In this document: piece after piece, positions 21,321 to 34,134 of the stretch
How the letters are laid out: each line of letters starts with the position of its first letter
Numbering within the stretch: the first letter of the stretch is position 1
Made by a program: the position numbers and the translations under genes
Notes under the pieces: generated by a model
The model's input: only the letters and a program-made list of their open reading frames with translations
What the model was told of the DNA's origin: nothing
The model's database searches: none
Assembly (NCBI GenBank): GCA_037447655.1
Contig: JBBHKE010000176.1
Coordinates: 1-64,000 of the forward strand
Length of the DNA stretch: 64,000 nucleotides
From: Zygnema cylindricum
Lineage: Eukaryota; Streptophyta; Zygnematophyceae; Zygnematales; Zygnemataceae
Direction: 5' to 3'

Positions 21321-22030
21321 GTGTTGTTTTGAAAAGTCAGTTTCGTGCGTAACTGCTAATTAGATTTAATATGGAGGTTTGAATACATTCACGGATTGGG
21401 GGAGCGAACGGATTGATAATTAAAGTTACGTAAAATACTCGTTGAGTGGTGGGAACAAGCAATGACAAATGGACGGCGGATCGCGAAGCGATCCGATGTA
21501 AAATAAACGGAATGTTGAAATAGGCGCCGCCGGTACGGAGCAGCTGCGACGCAGTTAAGTCAACGCAGTTGCGGCTATTTTTATGATACGTACGGAAAGC
21601 GCAGCCAGCGCAACTAGCGTAGCTACGGATAATATGAATAGGATAGATTTGAAGTAATAATGATTAAACGATAGTGGTAGCTTAGTAGTTGCTTAGTGGT
21701 AGCTTAGTTTCTGACATACGAAGAGTACGGTGTAAATATTATGTACAACAGAGGTTTGTCCTTTTGACTAGTTAGGTTATTAGAGTAGATACAATACGGA
21801 TGGTATGCCTCCGTACTCTGAGTATAACTTGCAGGACTTAGATTATTTTATGTATCGCAGTCAAGTTAATCAAAGCTATGGCAGACTGTTTTCTGCATCT
21901 TTGACCTGTTGGTGTGATCACTCTGATTGGTGCTTTCATGTGAAACTTTGTGGAGTTATTCTATGATATAGAATCTATATGTGTGTGAAGTTTCATTGTA
22001 TTCCAGTATCTAATAGGCAGATGTTGTTGC
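21321..22030 (+). repeat. LTR, family D' (partial)
   Basis: It starts TGTTGTTTTGAAAAGTC and resembles the D LTR (42801) and the solo D' LTR (36292-37400, opposite strand). It has a GGATCGCGAAGCGATCC palindrome near 21479 and GCAGCTGCGACGCAG-type repeats near 21540-21620. Homology is lost near 22030, before the primer site. Confidence 0.7.
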
Positions 22031-22753
22031 ACATGTTTGAAGTTCTTTACATTTTTGGTGCGTGGAGTACCCAAAAAAAAACACACTGCACGTTTCCAGC
22101 CTGTGCGTACTGATTTCCGTGTAGGGGCCGCGTCTCTCTCAAACACACGTGTCTTCACACATACGGCGTAGGAAAAACATTGGCCATCTGTCGAGAAGTG
22201 GGAAGACGAAAAAATGAAACCATATGTATGTGCGACAGGGAAAGGTATTTTAGACTTTCGACATGTTGACAATTTGGCGTACGACATTACGAATTCACAA
22301 AAATTGTACACCGTGCGGAGAAACGCCTCAAATTGAAGCCGAGTGGAAGTTTCGCCTCATTTTGATAACCACTTCATCTGTCACATTGTTTCGTACACAA
22401 CTACTTACGTCCTTTTTTTAAGTGACAAGTTATTTGCGTTTACTTGTGAATGCTTTGAAAGTTATACGGAGAATATTTGCTAAATAACAAGGTAACAAGA
22501 CTAAGTTTTGGTTACATGCGAAAGTACCCAAATAGCTTTTCACGGTGTAGCCTCGATTTGATAGATGTACGGTTTTGAAGGAAAACGGCTCGCAACAGCG
22601 GGTAAAAAAAATTCGCCATGGGAGTACGAGTGACACAAAAAACATGGCACACTATTTATAGATTGTATGGTAGTTGTATTTGCTATTGGGTGCCCGTGGT
22701 TCTAGGCAGCAAAAAACGGACGTCTGTATACTATAGCGAGAATCGCTACAAGT
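22031..22753. other. Unassigned spacer
   Basis: No recognisable coding region or LTR feature was seen. Short ORFs on the minus strand look incidental. Confidence 0.45.
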
Positions 22754-22928
22754 GTTAATATTTTTTCGTTTGTTAAAACATATTTTCTCCGTAAACACAC
22801 GTCTTATTTGGATCTGACGGTTGTGATTGAAATTAAAATTTCCGTCTTCTTATTGACGCTTTTAAAATTGAAAATCGAACAAGTGTACACGGAGAAAAAA
22901 CGTTTTAAGTTGCAAAAACTATTTACTG
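22754..22928. mobile_element. Foldback MITE, copy 2
   Basis: Inverted arms: TGTTAATATTTTTTCGTTTG at the left against the complement of cgttttaagttgcaaaaact at the right, with TTTTCTCCGT(A/G)(A/T)ACAC inside both. Homologous to 20869-21047. Confidence 0.6.
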
Positions 22929-24479
22929 TAATAGCGATATACGGTGTACCCTTAATGTCGGTGCAAAGCGTAAAATCTCGGAAAGGATCTTCAAACTCCC
23001 AGTACTCGACAACAAGGTTATGCGGACCAGCAGGTTCAAAAATTCAAATATACGAATAGGAAAGGGCAAATAAAAACACCATACATGCTTATAAAACAAA
23101 AGTGTGCATACGTAGGGGTGACAAAAAAAAATAAAATGGTCTAGGCACTGTACCTTTGAATAAAATCTTGTTTTTTCCTTTGAATCTGGAAGGGACCACA
23201 GAGGCAACAACTACAAATCAAACGTAAGCACGTGAAAAAAAAAAAAACCCAATTTTCTTATCAATTCATCCATAGTTCAAAAGTAGGTGAATATAGGCCC
23301 ATACAATATGCCTATTGTATTCAAAACATAAAATATGACCTTAAGTCCCATATTGTATTCGGACCTATTCAGACCAATTAAAACATTCAGACCGAAATTT
23401 GTTATTTACACCATCAAATTCGGACGATCGGACAATAGCTAATCATAGTAGCAATCTAAGTAGATCACATGAAAATCCCATAACACAACTTATGATAAAG
23501 GCGCCGAATAAAGGCCTACCATAAAACCACCTACTTTTGAACAATTTAATCATCTAACAATGTTAGTGACAAAGAAATGCTGAGGTGGCCTATGAAAGTA
23601 ACAAGAGACGAAAAATGTGCATGTAGACTTTCCAACATTAGATGTGATATCTAATGTCACACCTAATGACAACATCATGGTCATGGTGGTGTTAATTAAT
23701 TTTTGACCATATGAAGGTATATGCCCATGTGCTTAGGGTTATTTGTCTTTTTCTTTAAAAACTGCATGTTGCACCTAAAAAATATTTTGCCGAATGAAAT
23801 AAAGGTGAGTGCACATCTCTATACAAATAATAGACCTTTAGTCGTCCATTTGAAAACCTTTAAATAGGCCGAGTTTTTTTTTGTCAGCAGCCGTAAACTG
23901 CGTGTCCCTCGACCAACGTCAACAAACGGGTAACTCTGTCTCTCAGCCTAAATCAGCGATCGAGTAACTTTGTCGTTAGGCCGACGTCAACGATCGGGCA
24001 ACTTCCAATGTACCCTCTAAGCAGTCATTTTTGACCGTCAAGTCGTGGCTACTCAATCGCATCAATGAATATAAATAAAACCGTCACGTGCATTAATAAC
24101 TATTCTGTCGTTTATCCTTTGTTCGTGTTGTCTGATCATAAAATGCTCAGTTCAAAAGCTAACCGTCCTGATGAAGCAGTATGATTTTGTGTCGTTACTT
24201 CTTTACTCGATTTTGCATTCATCATTGTGTTGTTTTCGGTCACGTCTACAAAAGTCCGCAAGAACGTCCACAAAGCTACAATAATACTTAGATGTTTAGA
24301 TTTGTAACGGGCATGATAAAAGGTACACAGTCCATGCATGTTTAAGGGGCATTGATTTACTAGTGTGTTAAAACAAGGCTCATTTTTGTCATATTTTTTC
24401 CAAAAATGGATGTTGCAGAGAGAAAATCTTCTCCCGCTCGAATAAGGGAATTTTCCCATGTGATAAAGTAAGGGTTTTT
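22929..24479. other. Unassigned spacer
   Basis: About 1.5 kb of AT-rich DNA with several homopolymer runs. I see no coding region, LTR or clear terminal repeat. A short inverted pair around ATTAGAT/ATCTAAT lies near 23640. Confidence 0.45.
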
Positions 24480-24690
24480 TTTATGTCTTTTTCCTCCAAA
24501 ACTTAGGTTGAAACGACAAAATCCACAGCCGTACAAAAAAAATAAATTACCACAACATAATTTGCGTTAATTTCAAACCTAAAGCGCGTTTTTACGTGCT
24601 TTCGAGTCCCTCCAACTAACCTTCAAACTTCTAATCAAATCACATCGCGAAAAGATTTTAACTAAAGTTTCATCAAGTGAACAAATAGCT
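24480..24690. repeat. Dispersed repeat R1, copy 2
   Basis: A diverged copy of 21060-21320, in the same orientation and again immediately beside an LTR (24700). The palindrome seen in copy 1 has decayed here (aatcacatcgcgaaaagatt). Confidence 0.6.
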
Positions 24691-24699
24691 AGACGTCGT

Positions 24700-25488
24700 T
24701 GAAATTCTGAGACCTCCATAGGTCCTCAAAATGGGCAGCTCACATGAAACCCCTAGGATAACCCTGACCCCTTTGTGTTTGGACAAGAATAACTTCCACC
24801 TTGACAGAAAAAAACACTGACCAACTTCACCCTAGTGAAGAGAAGACTCTTTTGAGTAGATAGCAAATAGAATCTCGGCATTTTCTCCCCTAAGCAATAA
24901 GTTATGAAGGGTCAAAGTTGACTTTTTATAGAGAAGCACTCTGGGAGAGAGGCGCTTACCTACAAAATTTTCTAAGTCCTATATCCCTCTCTAAACCATC
25001 TACTACTAGAGTACGGCACCAATCAAAAGAATGTGTCGTATTGAGTAATTTCTGTAGGGCGATCGTACAGAATTGTTGAAATGTAAACGCTTGCCATATC
25101 CGGATTTGTTCCCAAATTCTCCGGAGATGCCGCAAGCCAATGATGTCTTGCCACGTGGTGCTGGACATGGCGGTGAGAGAAAACTGGCAAAATGCCTACT
25201 CCGCTATCTTGGCACCTATCGTGGTCATTTGATCAAAACCGGCTTTTGATTCTAGCCGTCGAAAATCAATGCGCGTTATTTGTAACGTCGTCAAAACAAA
25301 TGCGCGATATTCGTTTCGTGAAGTACCGTAAGCCGTAGGTATAATCTAACTATGTCTATGTTACAGGTTTATTGGCGTGGTTAAAGGAATTTATGTATAC
25401 GTCATCTTTAAATACTTTTCAATCCCTATATAACTCATCACTGATCCTACACTATAGGATAAAGCTAATAGCTACTGCTGATATGACA
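24700..25488 (-). repeat. LTR, family B-like (truncated)
   Basis: It begins on the plus strand with tgaaattctgagacctcc, the reversed LTR 3' end, and runs through the U5, TATA and ACGT parts to the tRNA-like module near 25440-25488. There it is cut off; the U3 start with its foldback is missing. Confidence 0.75.
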
Positions 25489-25489
25489 G

Positions 25490-26637
25490 ACGAAGTTGTA
25501 AATTGAAATCTTTATTTCTGTAGATAGGTTGTAAAAGGGGACTAACGATTAGAATATTTTCTAAGTAGTTTTGTTGTAATACGTACCTTTATAAGTGTTA
25601 CAATAGGAGAAATACAATAGAGTGTATTGAACTTCTACAAGGACGGGCGTCGCCAAAAGAAGCCTATGCATGCTTTACACATAAGCGCCGACAACCAGTT
25701 ACACACATCACGCATTAGACAAGCGGATTTGCCAGATCAGACGAACATAATTTTAACGGATATTTCAGAAATGAATGGTACGGTACTGTACTTCTGTAGG
25801 GACACGTGTCAACAATTAAATATGATCCAAATATTCCGGAGTGACGACCGACACCCACATACACGTGTCACAAATCATACAGGCATATCATCGAATCGGA
25901 CGGACGAAGACTAATCCAAACATCTGGGATATAATTGTGAGAGATCAAAAGCAGGTCATCGATACAAACCAATTCGACGGACACAATTAAACTGGGGACC
26001 ATAATGACTGAGTGCGCCGAACGCACTCAAGATATTGGTACCACGAGATCAACATTTATGTGGACTTTTTGATTAAAGCTGACTAATCAATCAACAACAT
26101 TAAGTGTACAAAAGATATTTGTAAATATTTGGAAAATAAATGGTTGGCATTTAGTGTATTAGAATTTAGTGTTACAGTGTTCATTTAGCGACAAGTTGTA
26201 ATTAGGGTTTCAGAACTACTTACGCTACAATGATGTACAGGTAGGACACTTTGTCGTAAGTCAAGATAGTATTGTAGTACGGTCACCCGAATTAGTGTGA
26301 CAAATCGATACTCATTGTGAGTATATAATTTAAGACTTAGCCAATTTTGATTCATCCAGTTTTGGGATTAGGATAATTTAAGGGCAGTTTTTCGGAAACC
26401 TTTAGACTTCCTATCTTTTGGTTTACTAGATCATTTGGGCTGCAATTTTAGGAATTGCCAGTTTATTGTGATTTGTATCAATGTTGGAAGTTTGAGTCAT
26501 ATTGGCCTTTTGAGTCATATTTTGTGTTAGTTGAAAGTTGGCTTTTGAGTAGGTGCTTGATAGTTTTTGTTGTTTTTCATGTCTACTTCCACTACTAATG
26601 CCGGTTCTCCTCCTGCAACGGTGGTTGTGGAACAACA
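25490..26637 (+). repeat. LTR, family J (5' end slightly truncated)
   Basis: It matches the solo J LTR at 29862-30796, ending GGTTGTGGAACAACA, but is about 200 bp longer. The first few bases of the LTR are missing at the junction with the B-like LTR. A gag fragment follows. Confidence 0.75.
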
Positions 26638-27091
26638 ACTTATGGGCCTTTCGTAAAGAATTCCTATATTCAATGGCCAAAAGTATGCGTACTAGGCGGC
26701 GATGGTTGAATCTTCAATTGAATTTGTTTACTTATTGGGGGTCTTTGATGGCTCCCTTCATGAAACAGATCCGAGTTGGGCGAAAAAGAATTTAATGACA
26801 AGGAACAATCTTAATCTTCGTATTTCAAATAATCTAATCATGTCTCGACAGAAAATGAAGAAGGCGATGGAGATTTGGACATCACTGAAATCTGCTTTTG
26901 AGAAAGCGAATGTCAAAGAGGAGCTCTTGGTGGCTAGAAAAACTTGGGGATACAAATACTTGGGGGGAACCATGGTCGAGTATTGTGACAATTTTCGTGC
27001 ACTTATTGATGCACACTCCTTTGCTGAGGGTCATTTCTTGAGTTATAGAATTTGGACAGGAGAAAAACTTGATGTTCTGACTCATTTCTGA
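26638..27091 (+). pseudogene. Family J Gag fragment joined to integrase scrap
   Basis: The primer site region is degenerate (cttatgggcc) and early stops follow. The open part from 26702 reads UBN2-type Gag (MVESSIEFVYLLGVFDG, then YKYLGGTMVEYCDNFRALID). About residue 112 the homology shifts to a copia integrase C-terminal motif (YRIWTGEKLDVLTHF, compare YEIWKGRKPDVSHF in element L). Gag and Pol pieces have thus been joined by a deletion. Confidence 0.65.
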
Positions 27092-27170
27092 TTTTGACTT
27101 TCTTTGTATGCTTAAATGGATCTGACTTTCTTTGTATGCCTAAATGGATCTATAGATTTCCCTTCAAATT
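27085..27170 (-). pseudogene. Inverted scrap of copia pol with short tandem duplication
   Basis: The minus strand matches the post-integrase segment of element E near 42005-42060 (KSIDPFKHTKTVKIRF region). A unit of about 29 bp (tctgactttctttgtatgc.taaatgga) is repeated in tandem. Its orientation is opposite to the gag fragment before it. Confidence 0.6.
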
Positions 27171-28271
27171 AGCGTGGGAAAATCATCAATTTGAGGGTGA
27201 AAACAACGCGATTTTTTGTATTTTTTTTTATCGTTTCTATGTATTTTTATTTTTTGTTTTTTGTTTACAAAAGAAGTTGGAGAGAAAAGAGATTGTATAA
27301 TACTTCCCTATGTGATTGGAGAATTGTATCAGTAGGTGTTTACGAGAAGTCACAATGAGGGACTACATTCAAATGCTACCCATAATTTTCTATGTTTTTT
27401 TAGTTTAGTTTTTTATTTTCCCCTTGCATTCTAAATAAACTTCTATTTGGTTTTTTTTGTGGTTATTCGACTTTGATAATGGAAAACTGAATATGAGAAG
27501 ATGGGACATGGCATCACCAATCTTGGGTTTGACACGTGTGTTCGTTCCTAAATTATATAAAAAAAACACAAACGTAGAATAGAAGTTTTCGATGGCTTTG
27601 TTGTTTACGGTAGTTCCCACAAAATTCGAATTTTGTAGGAAATTAAGTTAATGGATAACTTTGCATGAGGTATCAAAAGATTCATCTAAAGAAGGTTTGT
27701 GAAAGGAAATAATTTGTGTTTAATAGAAAAATCTACAGTGAAACAACAAAACTTAGTTCTTGTTTAGATTGAAGTCAATCGCTAAATCCTGTTCATATTG
27801 TTTTTTAAGGGAACAGGTGTACAATGTGGGTGAATGATTATCAAAATTACAAAACTCAATTAATTCTATTTTGTTTGGATATCTCTCACAAATTCGTTCA
27901 CCTAATTTATAGAAATTAGGTTCAATTCACTAATGTTATAATCGCCAATTACTAGTGCAACCAAATCTCTATCGTTGCCATAAATTATTCACTTGAACAG
28001 TTTTAGGTTAATCAATATAATTTTTTTGACGTCTAAGTCAATAAAATTAAAACATTTTGTACTTAAAAGCTTTCACACTAAATGAAGCATGCCAATAGCA
28101 ATGAGGTTTAAATTTCTCTCTCTAAGTTGAAAACCTTCACTTCCCTCATCGGCTCCTTCTAGCCCATATGCAAAAACAATTGAAAGCAAAAATAAAGGAA
28201 AACGTGTGAAACGGGTAACATGTAGTAAAGACTAAAGAGAAGAATATTTCTTCCTTTACAGTAGCTTTATC
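27171..28271. other. Unassigned AT-rich spacer
   Basis: No coding region, LTR or repeat shared with the rest of the window could be recognised. Confidence 0.5.
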
Positions 28272-29228
28272 TGTATAAACTAAAGGTTTTATTTATTTTT
28301 CCTAGGTTTAAAACATCTAAAGATAAAGAGCAGAAAAGAAGCAGAGGCAGTGTGCCTCTAATTCCTCTCTCCAACTCCCACACTTGTCGCAATCACTAAA
28401 GTTTGGAGAGGAAGCTAGAGCCATGGCTACCCATGCTATACAAAAATAGATAAGTAGTAGTTTGGTAGGTTTACCAAAAGAAACTTCACGAACCCAGGAT
28501 TTGATCCAGGTACCTACTGTGCGTCAAGTCAACCAGTAGCCGATAGCTTTATCATATTAGTCTAGGATCTGTGTTAAGATATATAGGGTCTCATAAATAT
28601 TTATAGACGTATACATAAACGATTTCATTTAGCAGCGCGAACAGTTTTTAGACATAGATAGAGTTTTTGTAAACATACGGTGTACGATACTAATGCTAGT
28701 ACTCCACGAAACTAATACGGCACATTTGTTTTGAGGGCGAAACAAATACCACGCATCTATTTTCAACGGCTAAAATTAAATGCCAATCTAGATTGAATGG
28801 TCGGGGTAGATGGCGAGATCACCAAATAGGCACTTTGGCAATTTTCGGTCATCGCCACGTCAATTGACACGTGGCAGCATCACATTGGCTTGCCGCATCT
28901 CCGGAAAATACGGGAGCGAATCTGGATATGGCATGCGTCAACATTTTGGCAATGTCGTACGATGGTTGTACAATAAGTACTTCGCCACTCTTATTTTTCT
29001 GTACGACAGAATAATCTGATTGGTGTCGTACTCTAGTAGTATATGGTTTAGAGAGGGATTTAGGACTTTGAAAATTTGGTAGGTAGACCCCTCTCTCTCA
29101 AAGAGCACTTGTACAAAAGGTCATTTTTGACCATCTATAACTTACAGCTCAAGGGAGAAAATTCAAAGATTCTTTTTGATATCGACTCAAGGGAGTCTTG
29201 TCTTCACAAGGGTGAAGTTGGTCAGGTT
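28272..29228 (+). repeat. LTR, family B-like (3' end missing)
   Basis: It begins near TGTATAAACTAAAGG and carries the foldback (about 28365-28425), the antisense tRNA-like module (about 28485-28560) and ACGT boxes near 28865. It stops at gttggtcagg, about 130 bp short of the LTR end, where the L LTR begins. L therefore inserted here or a deletion joined the two. Confidence 0.75.
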
Positions 29229-29233
29229 TTTAT

Positions 29234-30988
29234 TGTTGTTCTACAACCACCGGTGCAGGTGGAGGAGCAAGAGTAGTTGTAGAAGTAGACATGATACACT
29301 CTCGGAAGCTATCAAGAATCCTTCCAAACAATTTTTTTAAGTAGTCACCAAATCTTATACAAGCAACCAAACTTCACAATGCTTTATCAAATTATAAAAC
29401 AGCAAAAACACTAACAACTCCCAAATTCTTAGCACAATTGACCCGACAACACTCAAGATATAACACTCAGAAGTTTCTGAAAAACTGTTTGCAGTTTTAC
29501 TACTTAGAAGTTTGGATACATGATGTGTTTCTAAGTCCTAAGTCTTATACTTCTGTTGTAGCGGCGATACCACTAAACCTAGGAGGTACGTCAAACCACC
29601 AAGCTAACACTAATTTGTCAAGCTACCACTAAGCTACCACTAAGCTATCAGTGAGCTACCCACTGAGTTGACTAGAATTATATCTATCACCCACTGAGTT
29701 TACTAGAATCGTATCTATCGCAGTTGCTCTGTACAGTACAGAATCACATTAAAAATATCGAACGATGCATTGTCCGTACAGACCATATCAAACGTAATCG
29801 CACTTGCGTTGTCTTAACTTAGTCGCTGCTGGTTTGTTCTGACTACGACGCAGCTGCGTTGTGGTGTAATTTATAAATCTTTATTTCAGTAAATAGGGGT
29901 AAAAATAACTTAGGACATTTTCCTAGTAGTCTACTGCAATACTTACCTTTATTAGCGTTGCAGTAGCAAATAGTACAGTAGAGTGTATCGTACCTTTGCA
30001 GGGACACGCGTCGGTGAAAGAACGTATGCAGGTTTTTCGGAGTGGCGCGGACAGTCAGCCATACGTGTCAAACTGTTGACGATTCGATTCACATGATCGG
30101 ACGAACGCGATCTGACCCGGGTATTCCAGAAACATATGGTACAGTTCGACGGTACCATCGTCGATTGAATTTGATCCAACGGACGCGATTCACCCAAGAC
30201 CACAAGCGTGATTCACAAGGGACCATAAGCGTGATTGGAACGTTTTGTGTACTGTTAGAACGTTTTGTGTAAGGTTGAATATCTGTAAATATCAGAATAA
30301 CATTGGTTTGTAGTTTAGCGTAATAAAAAATAGTGTTCCATTAATCAGGTTTTTAGAAAATAATAATCAGGGTTTTTAAGGTAAAGTGACGTACAGGCAG
30401 GATGCTTTGTCGTTAGTCAAGATAATAATTTTAGTAACGGCTACCCAAATTAGTGTAGATCAGTAGATACACATTGTGAGTATATAACTTAGGACTTAGC
30501 CAATTTTGTAGTATCCAATTTTGGGAATATGATTTTATGAGGGCAATATTTGGGAAACTTCCAAATATCATATCTTATCGTTTACTAAGTCATTTGGGCT
30601 GCAATATTGGGAATTGTCATTTTACTTTACTTTGTGATACTGTGGGAAATTTGAGCCATATTGGCTTTTTGAGTCATATTTTGTGTCAGTTCAAAGTTGG
30701 CTGTTGATTAGGTACTTTGATAGTTCTGTTGGTGTTCATGTCTACTTCCACTGCTACTGTTGGTTCTCCTCCCGCAACAATGGTTGTAGAACAACACGTT
30801 GCTACATCGCAGTTGCGTTGCTGCTTCAGAGCTGCGTTGTCTCCCCTCAATGTGTGACATGTATATGTGGATGTAAGTGCCAATCCAAGATACCAGTAAT
30901 GTGTTTTAAATGACAACGCGTGTTTCGTAGATTTGTCTTCTTGTCATCACACTAATTAACTTAGACTTAAAGTTTGCCAAAATCAACA
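29234..30988 (-). repeat. LTR of element L with nested solo LTR
   Basis: The plus-strand start TGTTGTTCTACAACC is the reverse of an LTR end of J type. The other end reads TGTTGATTTTGG on the minus strand at 30988. Excluding the nested LTR it is about 820 bp. It is rich in GCTGCGTTG-like motifs. Confidence 0.68.
29862..30796 (+). repeat. Solo LTR, family J
   Basis: The 935-bp LTR starts TGGTGTAATTTATAAATC and ends GTAGAACAACA. It is flanked by cgttg at 29857-29861 and 30797-30801, a perfect 5-bp target duplication. No internal region remains, so it arose by recombination between the two LTRs of an inserted element. Confidence 0.82.
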
Positions 30989-31184
30989 CTCCGCTAAAGC
31001 TTTAGACTCAATGTATCAATGCAGTTGCGATGTCACACTTAGCGCACCATGGCAGCATAGCAGCGCAACATGGCAACATAGCAGCGCAGCAAACCAACTA
31101 ATCACTTCGTTCCACTGCACCCTTATTTCAAGCTAGCGCACCATGGCAATATCGCAGTGCAACAACTTATCTATTCACCCAATC

Positions 31185-32664
31185 CTACTGCATCCTTACA
31201 ATACTTCAGCTTGGGAGTAAGAACAGCTTTTGTAAGCATATCAGCAATCATTCTTGCGTTTAGCAGATAACATAATTTGATCGCCCTAGAGAACATTTTT
31301 TCTCTTACAAAGTGTATCTTACATCCATGTGATTACTCTGGAAATGGTGACTTGGGTTAGAGGCAATGGCAGTGGCAACGTGGTCATCACACCACATCAC
31401 CTGTGGCCCAACCTGCATGTATCCTAGTTCTTGCAACATGGATTTTACCCATAAGAGTTTTTTAAGGGCCAAGCTTGCTGCCATATATTCTGACTCCATT
31501 GTTGACTATGATGTATTCTCTTGAAGTTTGCTGCTCCAGCAGCAAGTTCCGTTCCCAATTTGTTGAACAAATAACGTGGTGGATTTCCGGCTAGGCATGT
31601 CGCTGTAGCTTGCATCACTCCACGTTTGCAGCTTCACTTCTCCTCCGCCTAGTGTGAGTTGAAAGTCTTTAGTCCCTGCCAAATATCTTAAGACTCTCCT
31701 GGGTGCATCAAGAACAGATTTTCTCGAATTCTTTTACACATCTGCTCAGCACCCCAACTGCTGCAACAATGTCAGGACGGGTACAGTTCATGAAACATAT
31801 TATGCTTCCCACTATCTGTCTATAATGTTTTAGTGTTATAAGATCATTCTCCCCTGACTATAAATACTCCCTAACAATGACACCCAGTTCTGTCTCTTCT
31901 CCCTCTAACTTCTACTGAAACTCCATTCGAGTTAGGCATCCTTTTGCCCCCCGCATTCTGTACTCGTCTAACATGTTTCCAATGGCCTCTTTTTGAGTCA
32001 ACTTTATTACCTTCTTATTTCTATCCCTCTCAACCTCGATACCCAAAATATATTTTGCCTAACTGAGGTCTTTCATCTCGAACCGTGAATTTAGAGCAGT
32101 TTTGATTTTGTTAATTTCAGCCATTGATATGCTAATTAACATCAATTTATCTACATACACCGCTATATATACTATCCCATCCTCACCCTTTAGAACATAG
32201 ATAGAGTGATTAGAACATATCTTTTGAAATCCTTGGTTATTTAAGAATTTATCAAGCTTCAAATTCCATTGCCTAGGGGCCTGTTTTAGGCCGTACAAAG
32301 ATTTTAACAATTTGCATAGTAAGTGTTCTTTTCCTGGTTTTGCATAAATTTTAGGCTGTTGCATGTAAATGGTCTCCTCTAGTTCTCCATGCAGAAAGGT
32401 TGTTTTCACATCCATCTGATGTATTTCCATATCTTCTATAGCAGCTAAAGATAGCAAAATCCTAACTGTTGGATATCTTACAACTAGAGAAAATGTTTTT
32501 CAAAATCAATTCCCTCCTTTTGATTATACCCTTTTGCCACAAGTCAAGCCTTATATCGTTCAATGGCATTATCAATATTTAACTTCACCTTGAATACCCA
32601 TTTGTTGTTGATCACTTTTCGGTCCGGAGGAAGGTCCACAAGCTCCCATGTCTAAGCTTCTATG
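31185..32664 (-). pseudogene. Reverse transcriptase and RNase H of element L (broken)
   Basis: Minus-strand order: RT from about 32660 with MDVKTTFLHGELEE (near 32410), SLYGLKQAPRQW (near 32285) and the catalytic box, which reads YVDK (near 32145) instead of YVDD. RNase H follows, with MESEYMAASLALKKLLWVKS (31499-31440) and a C-terminal DMLTKAVLTPKLKYC near 31200. Stops and frameshifts occur throughout. Loss of the second Asp alone would abolish polymerase activity. Confidence 0.82.
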
Positions 32665-32755
32665 ATCGACTTCATTTCATCGTTTGCTGCCTCGATCTAG
32701 TGGTTTCGCTCTGGTGATGAGGAGGCCTCTCGAATGGTTAGAGGCTCCCTTGACG

Positions 32756-34032
32756 CTACCGAGTAGGCAAAGTGAGGGCTTGCTTGCATGCAGCTGCTAG
32801 ATCTTCTTCCCCTCGGAAATTTTGAGGTTGAAATTGAGAGATCCCTTGCATAGCGGTTATTGCGCTGGTTGCAATGACTAGGCATTGATTGTAGTGGTCT
32901 GGTTGGAACTGAACTTGTGAAGGAACATGGAAAATTTTAGACTCCCATGTTCCCATCGGTGAAGTTCGTATCTGTGGGACAATTTCATAGATGCAATCTA
33001 GAATAACATATTCCTGTACTTTTTGCTGCTTTTCCTTCTCTGTCATTTCAAATGAATTTATCAAGTCTAGCTCATCCTTAACAATGATTTTTCTTGCTTC
33101 AAACACAAAAACTCTATAACACCTTGAGTGATCATCATATCCTAACAGAATACACAGTAATCCTTTCGGTTCCATCTTCCATCTATCATTAGATGTATCC
33201 TAGATAAAGCATTTACTACCAAACACTTTGAAATGACTCACATCTGGTTTTCTACCTTTCCAAATCTCATAAAGAGTAGTCTCTACCGATCTTGATCCTA
33301 TCCTATTCTTAATATTAACCGCACAATTTAGAGCCTCAGCCCATAATTTCGGATCCACATTTTTATGTGTAAGCATCGACTTAGAGCTCTTTGTGAGGGT
33401 TCTGTTTAATCTCTCCAAAACCCCATTTTGTTCTAGTGAATACAGAACAGTCAAAAGATGAAAGGCTTCAAATTCCTTCGAAGTATACTCTCCACTATTG
33501 TCCGATCTAAACTCCAAAATTGGTAAGTTATAGTGTTTTTCGTCCCATGCTTTATAATGTTTGAAGTGACTAAACAATTCGCTTTTTTCTTTCGTGAAGT
33601 AAACTTTTGTAAACCTTGAAAAATCATTTGTGAAGGTGACCATATATTTCCTCCCCCAGGCAGATGGTACGTTCGCAGGTTCAAAAACATTAGAATGAAT
33701 TTGTTGTAAGAGTGTAGTTGGCCGATGTTCAAACTCTTTAGGGAATGGCAGTTTGTGGATCTTGCCTAAAGAACAACCATCACTTGTTTTAACCGGCTGA
33801 TTGTGATTGATACACCATCTATTTTTCCAGCAACTACCATTTTTTTCAAACTATCATAATTTACATGACCTAATCTTTTATGCCATAACTCATCTGAATG
33901 AAAAACACCGAAATACATAACATCATTCTCCTTGGTATTAGCCATATCCATGCGATACATTTTGCTATTATCTCTAGTACCAGTAACTGCAACCTTGCCA
34001 TTCTTGCTAACAACCTGCCGACCATTTTTCAA
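32756..34032 (-). pseudogene. Integrase of element L (broken)
   Basis: A GAG-pre-integrase zinc region is visible (LWHKRLGHVNYDSLKKM in 34032-33766). The core keeps D (TFTNDFSRFTKVYF, 33643), D (FRSDNSGEYTS) and E (NGVLERLNRT), the D,D-35-E triad, in 33643-33200. The C-terminal part (33175-32756) starts GLLCILLGYDDHSRCYRV. Frameshifts separate the pieces. Confidence 0.82.
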
Positions 34033-34134
34033 ATTGACCTCAAAGCCTTTATTTTCTTAAAGTCATGAACAAAAAAGACATTGTGAAGGGTCCTTTCAAT
34101 TGCTTTTGCTTCTACATCAACTAGGAGAGATACA

